Source: Pithys albifrons albifrons (Eukaryota; Chordata; Aves; Passeriformes; Thamnophilidae). Taken from it: a DNA stretch of 64,000 nt. The stretch spans positions 15,372,561-15,436,560 of the forward strand of contig NC_092466.1 of NCBI RefSeq assembly GCF_047495875.1, written 5' to 3'. Shown piece after piece: positions 1-13,100 of the stretch. The first letter of the stretch is position 1. The number at the start of each line of letters is the position of its first letter. A program made the position numbers and the translations under genes. The notes beneath the pieces were generated by a model. That model ran no database searches. It was not told where the DNA came from and saw only the letters and a list, made by a program, of their open reading frames with translations.

Positions 1-658
1 ACACTCCTTGCTCAGAGCTGTGCCACTGAGATATGAAGGCAGTGAGCAAGGGCTGCCTCTACCTCAAGCTAAAACATGAGTTTATTGGGGATGCTGCTTT
101 CCTCTGGCCCCATTTGAAATTATGCCATCCAGAGCCTCTCCTCTCCTCCCAGGCCCATCTTGTGCTCTATATCGTTTGTGCGCTCCAGCCCTTCACAAAT
201 AGCAGAGCAAAATGGAGCCCAGAAGAAGCAGAGAAGGGCCTGGTTCCAGAGGAGGACTGAAAGCTAGCTTAGCTGTCAGGATGTTGCAGTCCATCGTTCT
301 CACTGCTAGCAGAGGGGAGGAAGCAAAAACAAGTCAATGTGCTAAAAACTCAGAGCAGAAAAGCAAAAAAATACAGCCTAGCAACATTGCAGAGAAAGCT
401 GGGAGTGCACACAAGGCTCTGCAATGAACAGGGCTCTCCTTGTAAGCAAGCACTCCAGCTCTTCCCAGAGCCAGCAGGTCAGACATGCTGCACAAGTTTT
501 GGTTAGATAGTGGTTTGCCCCATAGTAGAATGAAATATAATTTATATACAGAAAGAAACAAGTCCCTGCAGTCTTTGCAAAGGTCCAGTTTCAAGAGTGC
601 TGCCGTGTTGGTGGGGGTTGCCATGAGCCTGCAGCACTTTCCTCAGTGCAGCACATTA
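1..658. other. Region downstream of the ARHGAP19 poly(A) signal
   Basis: No exon, RNA gene or repeat is recognised here. Open frames are short, random-looking and not spliced to anything. A second minus-strand AATAAA lies at 81-86, so a longer ARHGAP19 3' UTR could run through this stretch. In human the next gene in this direction is SLIT1; nothing of it is visible. Confidence 0.5.
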
Positions 659-664
659 TTTATT
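659..664 (-). promoter_or_regulatory. ARHGAP19: Probable ARHGAP19 polyadenylation signal
   Basis: A canonical AATAAA reads on the minus strand about 530 bases beyond the stop codon at 1191-1193. It is the first canonical signal after the stop, so the 3' UTR is probably about 0.55 kb. A second AATAAA at 81-86 is the alternative. Transcript ends are inferred, not seen. Confidence 0.55.
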
Positions 665-855
665 CACAGCTTGCGATGCTGGGCAATCCCCACCCATGCA
701 TTGGTGTGAGGCAATTCAGAGGGATGATGAATCCTTGGAAAGTAGGAGGGCTCGCATGCGTCTAGAGGATTCCTGTAGCAGAGAATTAGAGCAACTGAAT
801 GCTTGAGACACAGAATGCCATGCAAGAAAAGGTTGACATTCTCTCTCTGCAAGGA

Positions 856-865
856 CCCCCCCCCC
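856..865. repeat. C10 homopolymer in the ARHGAP19 3' UTR
   Basis: A run of ten C on the plus strand (ten G in the sense of ARHGAP19). It lies inside the inferred 3' UTR. No function is claimed. Runs like this are prone to sequencing error and polymorphism. Confidence 0.8.
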
Positions 866-1190
866 GGTGTCTGCCTCCCACACCTTTTACCAAAGCACTA
901 GTGAGGCAGTGAGCAGGCAGGAACAAACACAGCAGTTGGCTTTGGGCTGCACCAACCTCTTGTCCCACTGTGACACTGACAGGCTGTTAGCAGCTTCCCT
1001 CTGCTTCCTGCGAGATCCAGCCTGCCAACTCACAGGTAGAAGGGCCGTACCCACCTACTGGGTGAAACCCTTCAGGGTTTGGGAATGCCACCTGCCTGCA
1101 GCTCAGCACAGAGCAGACTGCTACGAGCTGGGGCACTGCAGCTGTCACAGAGCCTTGAGTGTGTGCTGTCACCTCTGCAAGTGTCAGATC

Positions 1191-4100
1191 CTAGCACATC
1201 AGGTTCCCCATAGGAAAAAGACTGGGCGGGGGCAGGGAGTATCTCACCTCTTTCCGGCCTTCCAGAGATTTCAGCTTTGCTTGAGACATGTGAGCTGGAG
1301 AACCACATTTCTGTAACTGGACAAGAGAAGGCAACAGAAGTAGGGAGCTGGTGAATGAAGTGGCATCCACAGCCTTCCTTGGGAGCAGACTGTACCACCT
1401 AAGAGCATCCATCACCCAAATACACTCTTGGTTTGTCCAGGCCATGGGACAGCCTTACTGCACACAAGCAGCACGTTCTGTACAACTTGTAGGAGAGGAT
1501 GACAGAAAGGGAAGGAAGCACAAGCCAATGTCCCAGGGCAGAACACAGCCAGAGGGACAAGACTAGAGACCCAGTGCTGTCACCTATGCCCTGATGCTGC
1601 CCTTGCCATTTGCTCTGCTCTGCACAGAGCAGCTTCCCAGGACCCTGTTTTGTCATACAAAAGAAATTTGGAAACATTCTCTTGAGCACAGAACAGCAAA
1701 GAGTTCCCCAAGGATTGCTGATATGAGTGACCAAGTTGTGCTCAAGCTACCATCATGCACTTGCCCACCAGCAGCTTCAGTGGACCAGCAGCTTACCAGT
1801 TGGACATTCTCTTTGCTGACCCGTGCAGGCTCTGGTGTGGTATCCCTGCTCTTCCTCTCCAGGATAACTGGGGTTCCCAAAACTTTCCGCTGTCGTAAGA
1901 AGAGAGGGCTGTTGGCTAGTGCTTAGAGTGCAAAGTGAAAAAGAAAAGGAAGGAGCAGGATGCATTGCTGGTAAGCAGTTGGATGCTGGGAAAGAAAAAA
2001 GGAAGCCAAGCTGGGACAAAGATTGCAAAGCAGAACCACCAGAAATACACCACTAGGCTAAGCCTGCCTGATTTTAAAGGGTTTGGGAGCTGACCTGAGA
2101 CCTGGCCAAGAGCCCAGCCTGTCAGAAGCAGGCACATGCTGCTGTGGAACAGCCCACAGTGTACTAAAACCTGTGCTAACATGCTAGACTGCATGACCAG
2201 ATCCTTGTCAGTCCTCACCTCATCTCAGAAAGCAATCAATTCTCCAGAAAGATTCACAGATCCCACAGCCATGTGTTTCAAGATAATTACACTCTATACT
2301 AATGAGACTTATTGTCACTGTGCTGCCTTTTCTACTCCAGTAGGTCTATGTCGTTTGACAAACAATACTTTGAACAGTCCCTCCCTTTGAGGGTCTCATT
2401 CAACGCAGAGAAGAGCAGAAGCAGAGAACATCAGAAACTCACAGTGGAGAGCATTGGTCAGAGGCTGTTTTTACCTTAATGAGGCCGCTGAAGGAGCGTG
2501 AGCGGGTGCGTCGTGGTGCTGGGGATGTGGGTACATCAGAGCTCGGAGTGAGAGCTGTAGGATGCTTATTAAACTAGAAGGAATCATGAAGGCAGTATGT
2601 TAGCAGAGTTACACCAGTCTCTTACTGCTGTGTGCTGCTCTGCCTGCTGTCCCAAAACTCAGTTTGTCTCTGATGGAGGAGCAGCTCAGAGCTGCAGGGA
2701 TAAGAAAGCAGAGGAAGGCCATATTTCCCATCCAAGATTACAGGGAGTTTGGGTGCGAAGCTGCTTTGTACTGGCTATCAGATTAACTAAAAGCAGCAGA
2801 TGTTGGAGGAGAAAGGGGGCTGGGCACCAGCTGGAGGCTGGCAGCCATGGCAGGTGATGACCATATCGACCAGTCTGTCTGGAGCAGCAAGTTGTCTGAG
2901 ACCAAGAGGAGACCAGTTTGCCCAGTCCCTGCAGGCAAGAGGGGCAAGACTTTTCCGTTTCTGAGGGAGGAAGCTCACCAAGGCCATGATCAGGACTGGG
3001 AAACTGCTGTTTGGCAAGTCCTTAACTTGAAAAACAGAGAGCTCAAAGCACAGCCTGATGCAGCAAGCACCATGGTCACTCACATGCAGGACAGATCCTC
3101 CTCCCGTTTTACAGCTCTGCCCCTTACACCGCCCAAAGCTCACTTTCCCCAGCTTGCCCAGGATTAGGAGCAGCTCTCCAGAAGGCCCAGCCTTTAACCC
3201 TGTGCCCAGGATTGTGCTGACAAACACACCCCAAGGATATCTTTCCTTCCCACACTACCTGCCGGATAAGCTTCTTCTTCTTTGCAGAGTCGGGCATATT
3301 GTGGACATGGCGGAAGAGCTCCTTTAGTGCCTCCTCCGTGCGCTGCTGGGTCTCCTCCTGATGGCAAGAGTCCAGCCGGCTTCGCTTCTGAGATTTGAGG
3401 GGCTGCAGCTCCTTGGAGCCAGGAGATGTCAGCAAATCCAGGTCATCCTGGGAAAGCGGAGACAGCAGTTCCTTGCCATGCTTTAATCCCAACGAGCCAC
3501 CCATCTAAGCCAGGCTAGGAAGAGTCTCGTGAGCTGCCTCAACACCAGTGAATGCACAGGGCTGTGTTTTCCCTACCCCTCTGCAGCAGCTCTGCACCAG
3601 CAGGCCCTGTGCCAGAAAAAGGTGACAGCAATACAAAGGTGACCCCATTGCTTCTTCCTTCCCCTCCCAGATGCCAGCTGCAGAAACCCTTCCAGGTTTG
3701 AGAAGGGTCAGTGCAGCTCCGTGCAATGCATCTTCCCTCTTCTGCAGCTATATGAGGCAGAGAAGTATTTGCTGGCAAGACACAATTGTCTCAGTGGCAG
3801 CAAGTAGCCTTTATCCCAGCACTTCTTCCAAGCAAGTTGGCCATGGCAGCAGGCATGTCTGTTTGGAAGGCACAACCCCAACAAAGCAGCAGGTGCTGCA
3901 TGTAGTGGACACACAGAGCAGGTTTGCTGCTAAACGGGTGCTGGTAGCATTCTTTCCTTGTGCTTTTGATTAACAGATGCTTCAACTCTGTCCAATTTCC
4001 CTAATGCAGCCACCTGCACTACCACACCATATGCTTCCCTTGTTCCTGCCCTCTGATAGATCCTCTTCCATGACTTGGTTTGTTTTCAGCTTCTACCACT

Positions 4101-7100
4101 TACAAGGATCCCTTCATAGCATCACAGCCTCTGCCCCTTCATGGATGTCACTGCATTTGCCTTACCTTTGATGTGTGGGCTCTGGATCCCAGATAGTGCA
4201 GCCTGGCACACTCCCGGATGTACACTGGAGCCTGTGACGATGAGCAGAGAACAGGCCAAATATATATTTAGCATGTTTGGCCTTGGGGTAAGAGTGACCC
4301 CAGTAAGAGCTGCTGTTCAACCATACCACACAAGCCACTTGTATCAAGACTCATCCACTTAAGACAAAGCCATGGAATTTCATGTCCCCACTGGAGTTTC
4401 AGTTTCCTTTACATGCAGGCAACAAGCACAAGTGGAGCTCACAGTAGAAAAAAGCTCTTGTGGAACCCTGCTCTAAGGAATTCCTCCATTTCTGAGCAGG
4501 CCAAACAGGGGCCTGACAAAGAGGGCAGAAGGGGAACTTTCTATGGGAGGACTTTCTGCAGAGAGCAGATGCCCACAGTGACCAGGAAGGTCCTGAGAAC
4601 TCAAGAGACTGCCTGTGATAGAAAGACTTCCTTAGAGGAACCGACAGAAAGGTCCACGCTCCTGACTGCCCTACAGCACGCTGCTCAGAGCTAGACAGTG
4701 CCTGTAACAGCAGTGGGCTGACTACCATTTTGAGCAAAGTTCCCAACAAAATAACCCACTGTACTAGGTGTTCAGCTCTTGGCAGCACTCAGCCAGGAAA
4801 AGTTCCTTCTGTCTCCTTATCCTGTCAGAACCCTAGTGCAGCCTGGTGGGTACCTGCCCCCAGAAGGCAGGTTTCCAGCTGGACAGCAGGTGCTGGTGTC
4901 CAGCAGAGGGGAGTGTTACACTGCACCTGCTGCTGATCTGCCCAGGCAATGCCACCTCTGGTGCTGCCTGCCCAGCAAAGACCTCCCAAGTCACTAAATG
5001 AACAGTTTCTTGTAGAAATTCTCCTTCTCCTACTGCAGGAAAGAGCCCCCAGAACATAGACTTGTTCCCTGCCATCTGTCTGGACAAGGGGCATTCAGTC
5101 TTCTACTGATGGGGGCAGGGAGAGCAAGACCCCAAAGTGCACTTTACCTTGAAGAGTTTCTGAGAATGTTTGATCATGAAGGTCACTCCATTGTTCAGCT
5201 TTGTAATATTTTCCTGAAGGTCATTTGCTGTCACCTGGCAAGGGGACACAGCCAAAGGCACAGCCATTAGAAGGGGAGGAAGAAGGGTCTCTACTGCCCT
5301 TGCTGTTTCTGGGTCACGGACACACAGTGCCTCAGCAGGAGACCTGCTCTGAGGTGACAGGCAGGCAGGCAGGCAGGGCTCACAGCACAACAACAAGCAG
5401 AGCTCACAGAGCCAAAGCTGCTCTGAGAGGGCAATTAGACAACTCTGGGGCCAAAAAATCCACCAGTAGGCAGAAAACCTTGCAGAGAGATCTGCAAAGG
5501 TTTATCTGGAGCTGCATTCTTAAAAGAAGCATGACTGTGCCATTCTTTCATTTGTACTGAAAGAGATGATGCCTAAGTTGCAAATGAGAACTATGGCAGG
5601 TCTGGACTGATCACTAGGACAGACCTGCCAGGAAGTTCACTTCTCCATTGGAGTTTCCAACCCTCTCTGTACCAATACTTAACCTTCCCATCTTGGATCT
5701 TCCCCTAACAAGGGGCCTGCCAAGTCTCTGCTGTCTACTTTGCAATATCCCACCCACAGGCACTGAGACACTGCTCACATTTCTGGGCCATAGGATGTGG
5801 GGTGCAAACATGAGCGCAAGATTGTGGGCAGACATCTTGTTCTTGTCCTGCTTCTTGGCGGTCTGGTAGAGCAAGTCCAGGAGCAGTTTGAGCAGACTGC
5901 GGTTGGGAGCAGGAAGGATCAAAAACAGCAGCTGGAGGGCTTCAATTTGGCGCTCTTTGTCTGGAGTGCTGGTCTTATTCCCCTTCTCATCAAACAGTGT
6001 CAAGTCTGTCAAATCACAAGGCAGAACATGAAGGACATACATTACCTTCCCTAACAGCAGCCTATTGCAACCAGTTACCCTGCCCTCTTCATATTCAGAC
6101 CTCCTACGATCCCCTACACAGTTCTTGGCCCTCCATCTCTCTTGCCCCCAGCTTCCAAACTCCCCACTTAATGTGTTCATCTGTGCTACTCCTCCCACAG
6201 AACAGAGCTGCTAAGAGCTGTGATGTCTTGAAGGCAATATGGAGGAAGTTCACATAAGGTAGTTCCATAACAGTTATTAAGTACAGAGAAACCACAACTC
6301 ACTCAGGAGAACCCAGATATAAACCACATGAAGACCCAGGTTAGCAATGTGGGCTTTACTCCTGAGTTATCTGAGAGAAGATTGGGCTAGACAGACTTGG
6401 TCTGATTCCTTAGGATTTTCAGCTCCAGTCTTTCCACCATCAGGCTCAGATGACAGAAAGATTCCTTCTTACCCTGCCTTTAAATACACTTCTTCAGCCT
6501 AGTGTGCTTTCTAGGAGGCTAGTTCCAGTCCTTCTGCTCATAACTGCCTCTTGTTGCTCACTCACCTGCAATTTTGAGGTGGGCATGGAAGTGCTTGTGT
6601 GTCAGCAGTGGCTCTGGTAATTCACCCAGGAACATCTTAAGCAGGGTGGCCACATCATTGGAATGAAACTCGCCAGAGTCCAGGTCAATATCTGTACCAC
6701 TGTTCAGAGCATCCTTTAGGATCTGCTGCCTGATGCTGTTGCCTGGCACTCGAAACAAGCCTTCTGCTCTCAGATCTGCTTGGCAAAGGGGAGAAAAAAA
6801 GGCACTGAGTAACCAGAGGCTGATTTCCATCTTCTTGCTAAAGCAGTTCCCTCCTCTCCAGAGCTTGACAGCAAACCTCAGTGAACTCCATTCAGAGATA
6901 TGAAAACATGACTTCAAGCTAGCTCACTTCAGTAGAAAAAGTACCCGTACAGAGGGAAATAAAATATCTGGTAGGCAATCTGTGGAATAGTCACCCAGTG
7001 CAGTCCCAAACTCCTGATGCTGGAGAGCTCACAGCTTTTTACTCTGCACCAGAGACCTGAGGCGGGCCAGTCAGATATTCATTGGGATGGGAAGATAGCA

Positions 7101-10100
7101 AGACAGAGCCACTTACTTTTGTGCAGATACTCGATTAGCTGGGAGACCTGTGCAATGCCTTCTTCTGTCAGCGGTGAGCCAAACACCACCCCTTTCTCTG
7201 CAGAACAGAAGACATGTTCAGGCAGCTCAAAATCCAACAACTATAGAAATTAATGCTTCCCATAGAACAGAATTTTAGCATGCCAAGCCCAGTGCCCCAA
7301 AATGCTAAGGGTGAAGGTCACAAGGATATATCACAAGCACTCTAGAATAAGACACTTCATCTCACCATGCCGTACTTATATGGCTTTCATTATCCTGCTT
7401 CTTACCTCAGTATAACACCAGTTTTTATCAGCTAAAGCAAACATTCTCTAGCCCTTGAAAATAAAACAACACCAAATCAGGCATAGAATCTGCAAGCCTG
7501 GACTTTATGGAAATGGTGAAGTGGGAAGAGCAGATGTGAGAGCCTGGACTGCCCAGGTGCCTGCCACATTGGCATACTTCACACATGGGAAAGAAAGTCC
7601 TGATTCATCCTCACTGTGGCTTGACATGAAGTGAAGCAGAAAGAAGAGGTGTAGCTACTAGTTTATGAGAGAAGAGAACAAGCATTACTGGGGAGATCAG
7701 ACATGATCTGACTGGCTCACACTGGCCTCCTTTTCAGGGATGGGTAATCCCAGGAATTCCCTCATCCCAGTGAATCTCTTGTCTGTGTCAGCTGCTCCAA
7801 CCTGAGTAAAGTATGAAGGCTGAACAAGGAAGAACTCAAAAAAAAAAAAAAAAGAAAAAACGAGTAATGAGTTAAGCCCTTCTCTATAGGGAGCACTGAC
7901 AGGTCCTCTCACTGTTAAGAGTCTGCTCCCATGTCATAGGGTTGTTACAGATTGGACATGAGCTGCCAGATTCAGAACTCCAATAAGTAACACAGGCTAC
8001 AGCCCCAAAACGTGGAAGCAACTGAGTGGAAAGAATGGAGATCTCTGCATGGGAGGAAACATCAGATGAGAGGCTCATTTAACTGAAGGGCATTTGTTGA
8101 ACCAATGCAGAAAATTGTTCTTGTTCAGAGAGGGACTTCCCAGGTAAGACAGTGATTATCAAGCAGGACAGCGTTGTCTAATAAATGCAGCCTTGATAGT
8201 GAGTGGATTTTTCTGTCAAACACAAACAGCCAGCATGATCTGTCCCTCAGAAAGCTGAGGCAACTCCAATGGCCTTCACTCGCAGCAATCAGGATTCTGA
8301 GCACCACTCTTCTTTGCTCAGATCATGTAGGTCTGGACTGCAGCTATAGACAAGATACTGGATAGACCATACTACAACATGCTGACTGGGACTGAGAACT
8401 GGGACCTGCGCTTGCACTCAGGCTTCAAAGAACCAACAGAATTAAGAAAAGAACATTCCTCCCTTCTCTGTGACCAGACTAACAGGACCATGGGTCACTT
8501 CTGAGGGCAGAATGGACATTTGCACCATTTGCACTGAAGATTTCCCTCCTTATTGTTACAGCTGATGGCCCAGCAATCCACGCAGTGCTTTGCTGGTTCG
8601 ATAAAAATTATCTCCCCCACAAGCTTTCTCTTGCCTCTTTTTTTTCCCCCTTCACGGTACATTGTGATTTTACTAGCTTGGTCTGTTGTACTACAGATCT
8701 TACTGCTCCACAGTGTAGATGCTCACAGCATGTGGGAGAGACTTGTTTAACCCTATGCACTTCTCTAGCAGCCTTCCTGTGCAACTAAATTTATTCCGCC
8801 TGAAGAATGTTCTCCTTTCTTCCAGGACTTCTGAAATACATGGTAAGCTACAAGGAACTCCAGCCTCCTGTAAAATCAAGAACTTTCTGACCTCACTCTG
8901 ATAAAGCACATGCTTCAGTCTTGCAGGAGAAAGGAGGGAAATGTGAGCTCTTGATCCATGCAAAAGATCTGACAGGTTTGAGTGCAAAGGGAGAGAATGG
9001 TTGGCAAAAGATTCTTGTCCTTGAAGAAAACTAAACTCATTAGACATTCAACAGATAGAATCAATAGTGGCCACGAATAGAAGAGGAAAATACATCTTCT
9101 TGAGACATGCAGAGCCTGACAAATTCGATTTAGTTTTGAAGTCAGAAGCTGGTATCTGAATGAGAATTTGATTCTCAAAGAAACTTGAAAGACATGTCTG
9201 GAGAGTGGATGTTGCGTTACAAAGGCTTAGATGTAATTTACAACTGCTTCTGAAACTAAGCAGCAGCATGAGATTGAGTTTCCTGATGCTCAAAGAAGTT
9301 GTAAGTATTTGCAGTTTGGTCAGCTCTGAGCATTATGGTCCTTGACCTCTGGCTTTGAAGAAATAAAACCTGTTTGTTCTAGCTGGTCTATAACATGAAG
9401 AAAAACAAATGATGGCTCCAAGATGAAATACACGTACACAAAACTTACTTTCTCTGTAGATACAAACTTCTTTTTCTCAAAGTTTGGCCAAGGAGTTCAC
9501 AGACAGTGCCTGCCAATGGCGGGAGACACTGTCACTGCAGCCTGGGAGTGCAGCCAGCAGACTTGGAAACATCTGCTTGCTGTAGCTGTAGTGAGACACA
9601 GCCATGGAGACATCTGAATGGGGGACGGCAGAGCTCTTGGGGTAAAGAGGTAGCGGGAGACGTCAGGTCTGATATGAGCAATGCTCCAGCAGAGTAGAGA
9701 TAAGTAAAAAAAAAATTAGCCAGAGAAGGCTCACCAACCCCTGCTGGAAGGTTTTGACAAGAACATGGAGGTTTCCATACACACTAAGAAAACATTTTCA
9801 ACTTGATTACTCACTCACTTCTGTTTGTCAAGTGGCAAGTGTTTGAATTTAGGGTGTCCTGCTACTCTCTGGGAAAAGAAGCAGGAGCAATAACAGGTAT
9901 GAGCTCGGTCTAACTGCAGTTTAGTGTCAGCATGAACACCTGTTATTGTGGAGCAGCAAAGTAAGTCATGGCCATATTAAGTGATTCTCTCCCAAGGATG
10001 CTAAAAGACTTGATTATCGGTATTTTATTTTCCCAGGGTGATGTATCTACCAGGGTTCCCACTGGGTGAGCCAGAAGTGGAGGGCACCAGAAAATTCTGC

Positions 10101-13100
10101 CTGAGCAGTGGGGCTGCACAGCTTGTCCTTAGTAAATATAGCAGAGGAATAGGTTTGGTAAAATCAGAAACACTTAGAGAAACTACATAAAGGTTGAACA
10201 CACAAAAAAGCAATACTCAGACATAGCAATAACTCCCTTCTTGGAGGCACTCACAGTAGCAGAACTGCTCAAAGGAATGGGAAGACTAATCAGAAGGGTT
10301 CAACCTAGTGCTGCCAGCATCTCAAGGCAGCTCTTCACAGCTTCTGTGCCAGCGTCCCGCCAGTCTAAGCTAGGAAACCAGAGCTGAGGAGGGATGTGAG
10401 GTGCCCAGATGGAGGCAGCTTCTGTCTAGATGAGTGAGAAGGTTTAACTGGCCTTATAAAGAGGACCAGGTTTCCCTTGAGTGTGGGCAAACATGGGAGA
10501 AGGCACACACACACAGAGAGCATGTTTTTAGTTACAACAAAACAGAGTGGTAAATGTCAGCCATTGAAGAGGAGAGGATCTGAATGTAACAGTGCTCAAA
10601 TGCAGATCTCAAACTTCAGAGAAGGGCCTGGGGCTAGTGTTTCATAATCAAGACAGCTGAACTTGAAAGAGAAGATAAGAAGTCAGTTTACCAGAAGAAA
10701 ACTCCAACTGAATGCTTGTCTAAGAGAAAAAGAGAAATATGTCACCTCCCAGGGTTGAATCTGGACTTAATCATCGGTCTGCAGAACTTTGTCACTGACT
10801 CACTGGATTGTGATGTGAATCTGAGCAGCACTAGCATTTGGATGGGAGATGCTTACGGATTTCTGAGCTACATGGTGGGCAGCTGACCCACTGAAACCAA
10901 CCTGACATACACCTCAACAATAATCCTCAGAAAAAGGTACTCTCAAAGTACAGGGCATTTCTAGGACCAACTTTGTGGCCAGTTTTGCTCCTTTCTAGAG
11001 GTGGCATCCTCAGAGATTACAAACCCATAGTATTAAGCATTCCACACAAGCTCAAAAGAATAGGCTGAAAGTATTGTAAACTATGCATAACAGATGCTGA
11101 CAGCATCACCCACAAGGTGGGCACCAGACATCGTGCCATACTCACCCTTGCGCTTCAGAGACATAAGAGAACGAAAAAATCCAGAAGCTGTAGTGTTTGC
11201 CCCAGGCAGCTTTGGGTCCTCCTCTCCCATTAGCTGGGCCAGCTCTGTCCCAGGCAAGTCAATAAGCCTGGTAATGTTGCTGACAACCAGCTCTGTGAAC
11301 ACCTCTGGTTTTTCATGGCGCAGTTTTTCCACAAAGAAGTCAGGATTGAAGATGATCGGCTGGCTGCGGAAGGAAGAGTCATTGCAGATGACAAAATTGC
11401 AGATGGCATCACTGGAAAAAAGGGAAAGAGATAAAAACCATACAGTAACTCCTCATCGGTTTGTTCTTAATAGCCAGCTGGTCTGCCCTGAAGGAGACAT
11501 CTGCTGACACAGGAGCTACCAGTCTGCAGCAAGAGCACTGTCTGACTTTGGTGAGTGTTCAGCATGGCACAGTGACATTTCCCTATGGAGCAAAAACATT
11601 TCTGGACTGTTTGTACAACACAGTCCAAGACTAGCACTCCACAGTGTGATGATGACATAAGCAACACATGGCAACACCCTACTAAAACTTTTACTAGATC
11701 TACATTTCTACTACTAGTTTCACTGTATCTACATCCTACTAGCTCAGGCAGCTATGACAGCCAATATTTTACATTAATTTAACACTCTAAGTCATTAATA
11801 AGTTTGGTTCTATCTCCTTTCCTTCCCAGGAATTCACTCCCAGTGGCCCAAAATTTTGAAACGCAATCTAAATTTTTTCATGGCCAGTTTACACTCATCA
11901 GTTCCCACTGCCGTTACATCATCCTACCCTCCTATCAACAAAGAGATAGTTCTCATGTCCTGGGACTTTGTTTTTGAGATCAAACATGCAACAACACTGA
12001 ACCCTCAGTCTTGCTGCAGATGTGGTCAAATGCTCCCAGGTGACATGTTGCCAACTCTTTGGTTACTGCTCTCTGCCAGCCATGCACTTCAAGTCTGCAG
12101 TGAGTGAGAATTCATTGTCATGAGCCAGGCAAGGTCAGTCCTTGAGGAACCCCCAGTAACCTGTCTCCTAGAACATCCCTTTTCAGTTCATCCAGTTCTT
12201 GCCTTTTCTTCAGGCTTTATCCAAACTCCCTATTTTCTACTAACATCTACTTTCTCCATTTCATTGCTTTTCATGTGGCATGGGAAAAGAAATGCACCCA
12301 AGACACTGCTCTGCTAAGGGTTATCTATCACAGGTACATATCCTTTCAGAGGATAGGTACATTTAGCATGACAAAAATCAAATTAAAGAGTTATCAGACA
12401 GACATCTCATGTTAATCAGTGCTCTTAATGCTCACACTTAATTTCTGTCCCAATTTCCACCTGCCTCTAGGTCTTCCATCACCATCTTCCTACCACTGTT
12501 TCAAACACTTTCCTGATTCTGATGTCAAACCCACAGGTTAGAGTTGCCAGCTTGCTTCTCTCACCACTCTTTTACTTAAAGGTGAAGATTAGTGTCATTG
12601 TTCTCCAGACACGAGCTACCGCCCTGATGTCATACTCAGCTATAAAGCACTAGCCTGGCCTTGGGAATGGGTGTGCCAGTTCTTCCAGGGCTCTGTGTGA
12701 AGGCTGCCTACCCACCAGCTTGCACACACACTGTGGTTTCACTGTGTGACATTCCCGATCCTTTAATGACTCTTGGGATCTCATATAATACTTTCCTTTG
12801 CACTAATTCTACATCTGTCCTCAGCTATGAGCTCTCAATGGACATCATTTTCCAACAGAAGCTGCCACAAGTGCAGAGGTAATACAGACACTGTGCTCAT
12901 GCACTGGGGATCATCACATCAGTCCCTTAGGTGTGGTGGTGGCACCTGGGGGGAAGTCTGTGCTCTGCCAAACACCCCCATGCCCACCAAAGGCTTTCCC
13001 TTCAAAACAAGCTTTTCCATAGAAGATCAGAGCACCGTGACCTTACTCTCCTGTCTGCTGAAAGTTGGAGGCCACATCGGTGTTTGGACCACACTGGGTA

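Noticed and set aside
664..852. Frame with RENVNLFLHG on the minus strand as a candidate ARHGAP19 end
   Set aside because: The resemblance to KENRNLLFSG is short. The exon at 1191-1310 matches the rest of the human C-terminus (GSPA...LK..EG.KE) and gives the right total length.
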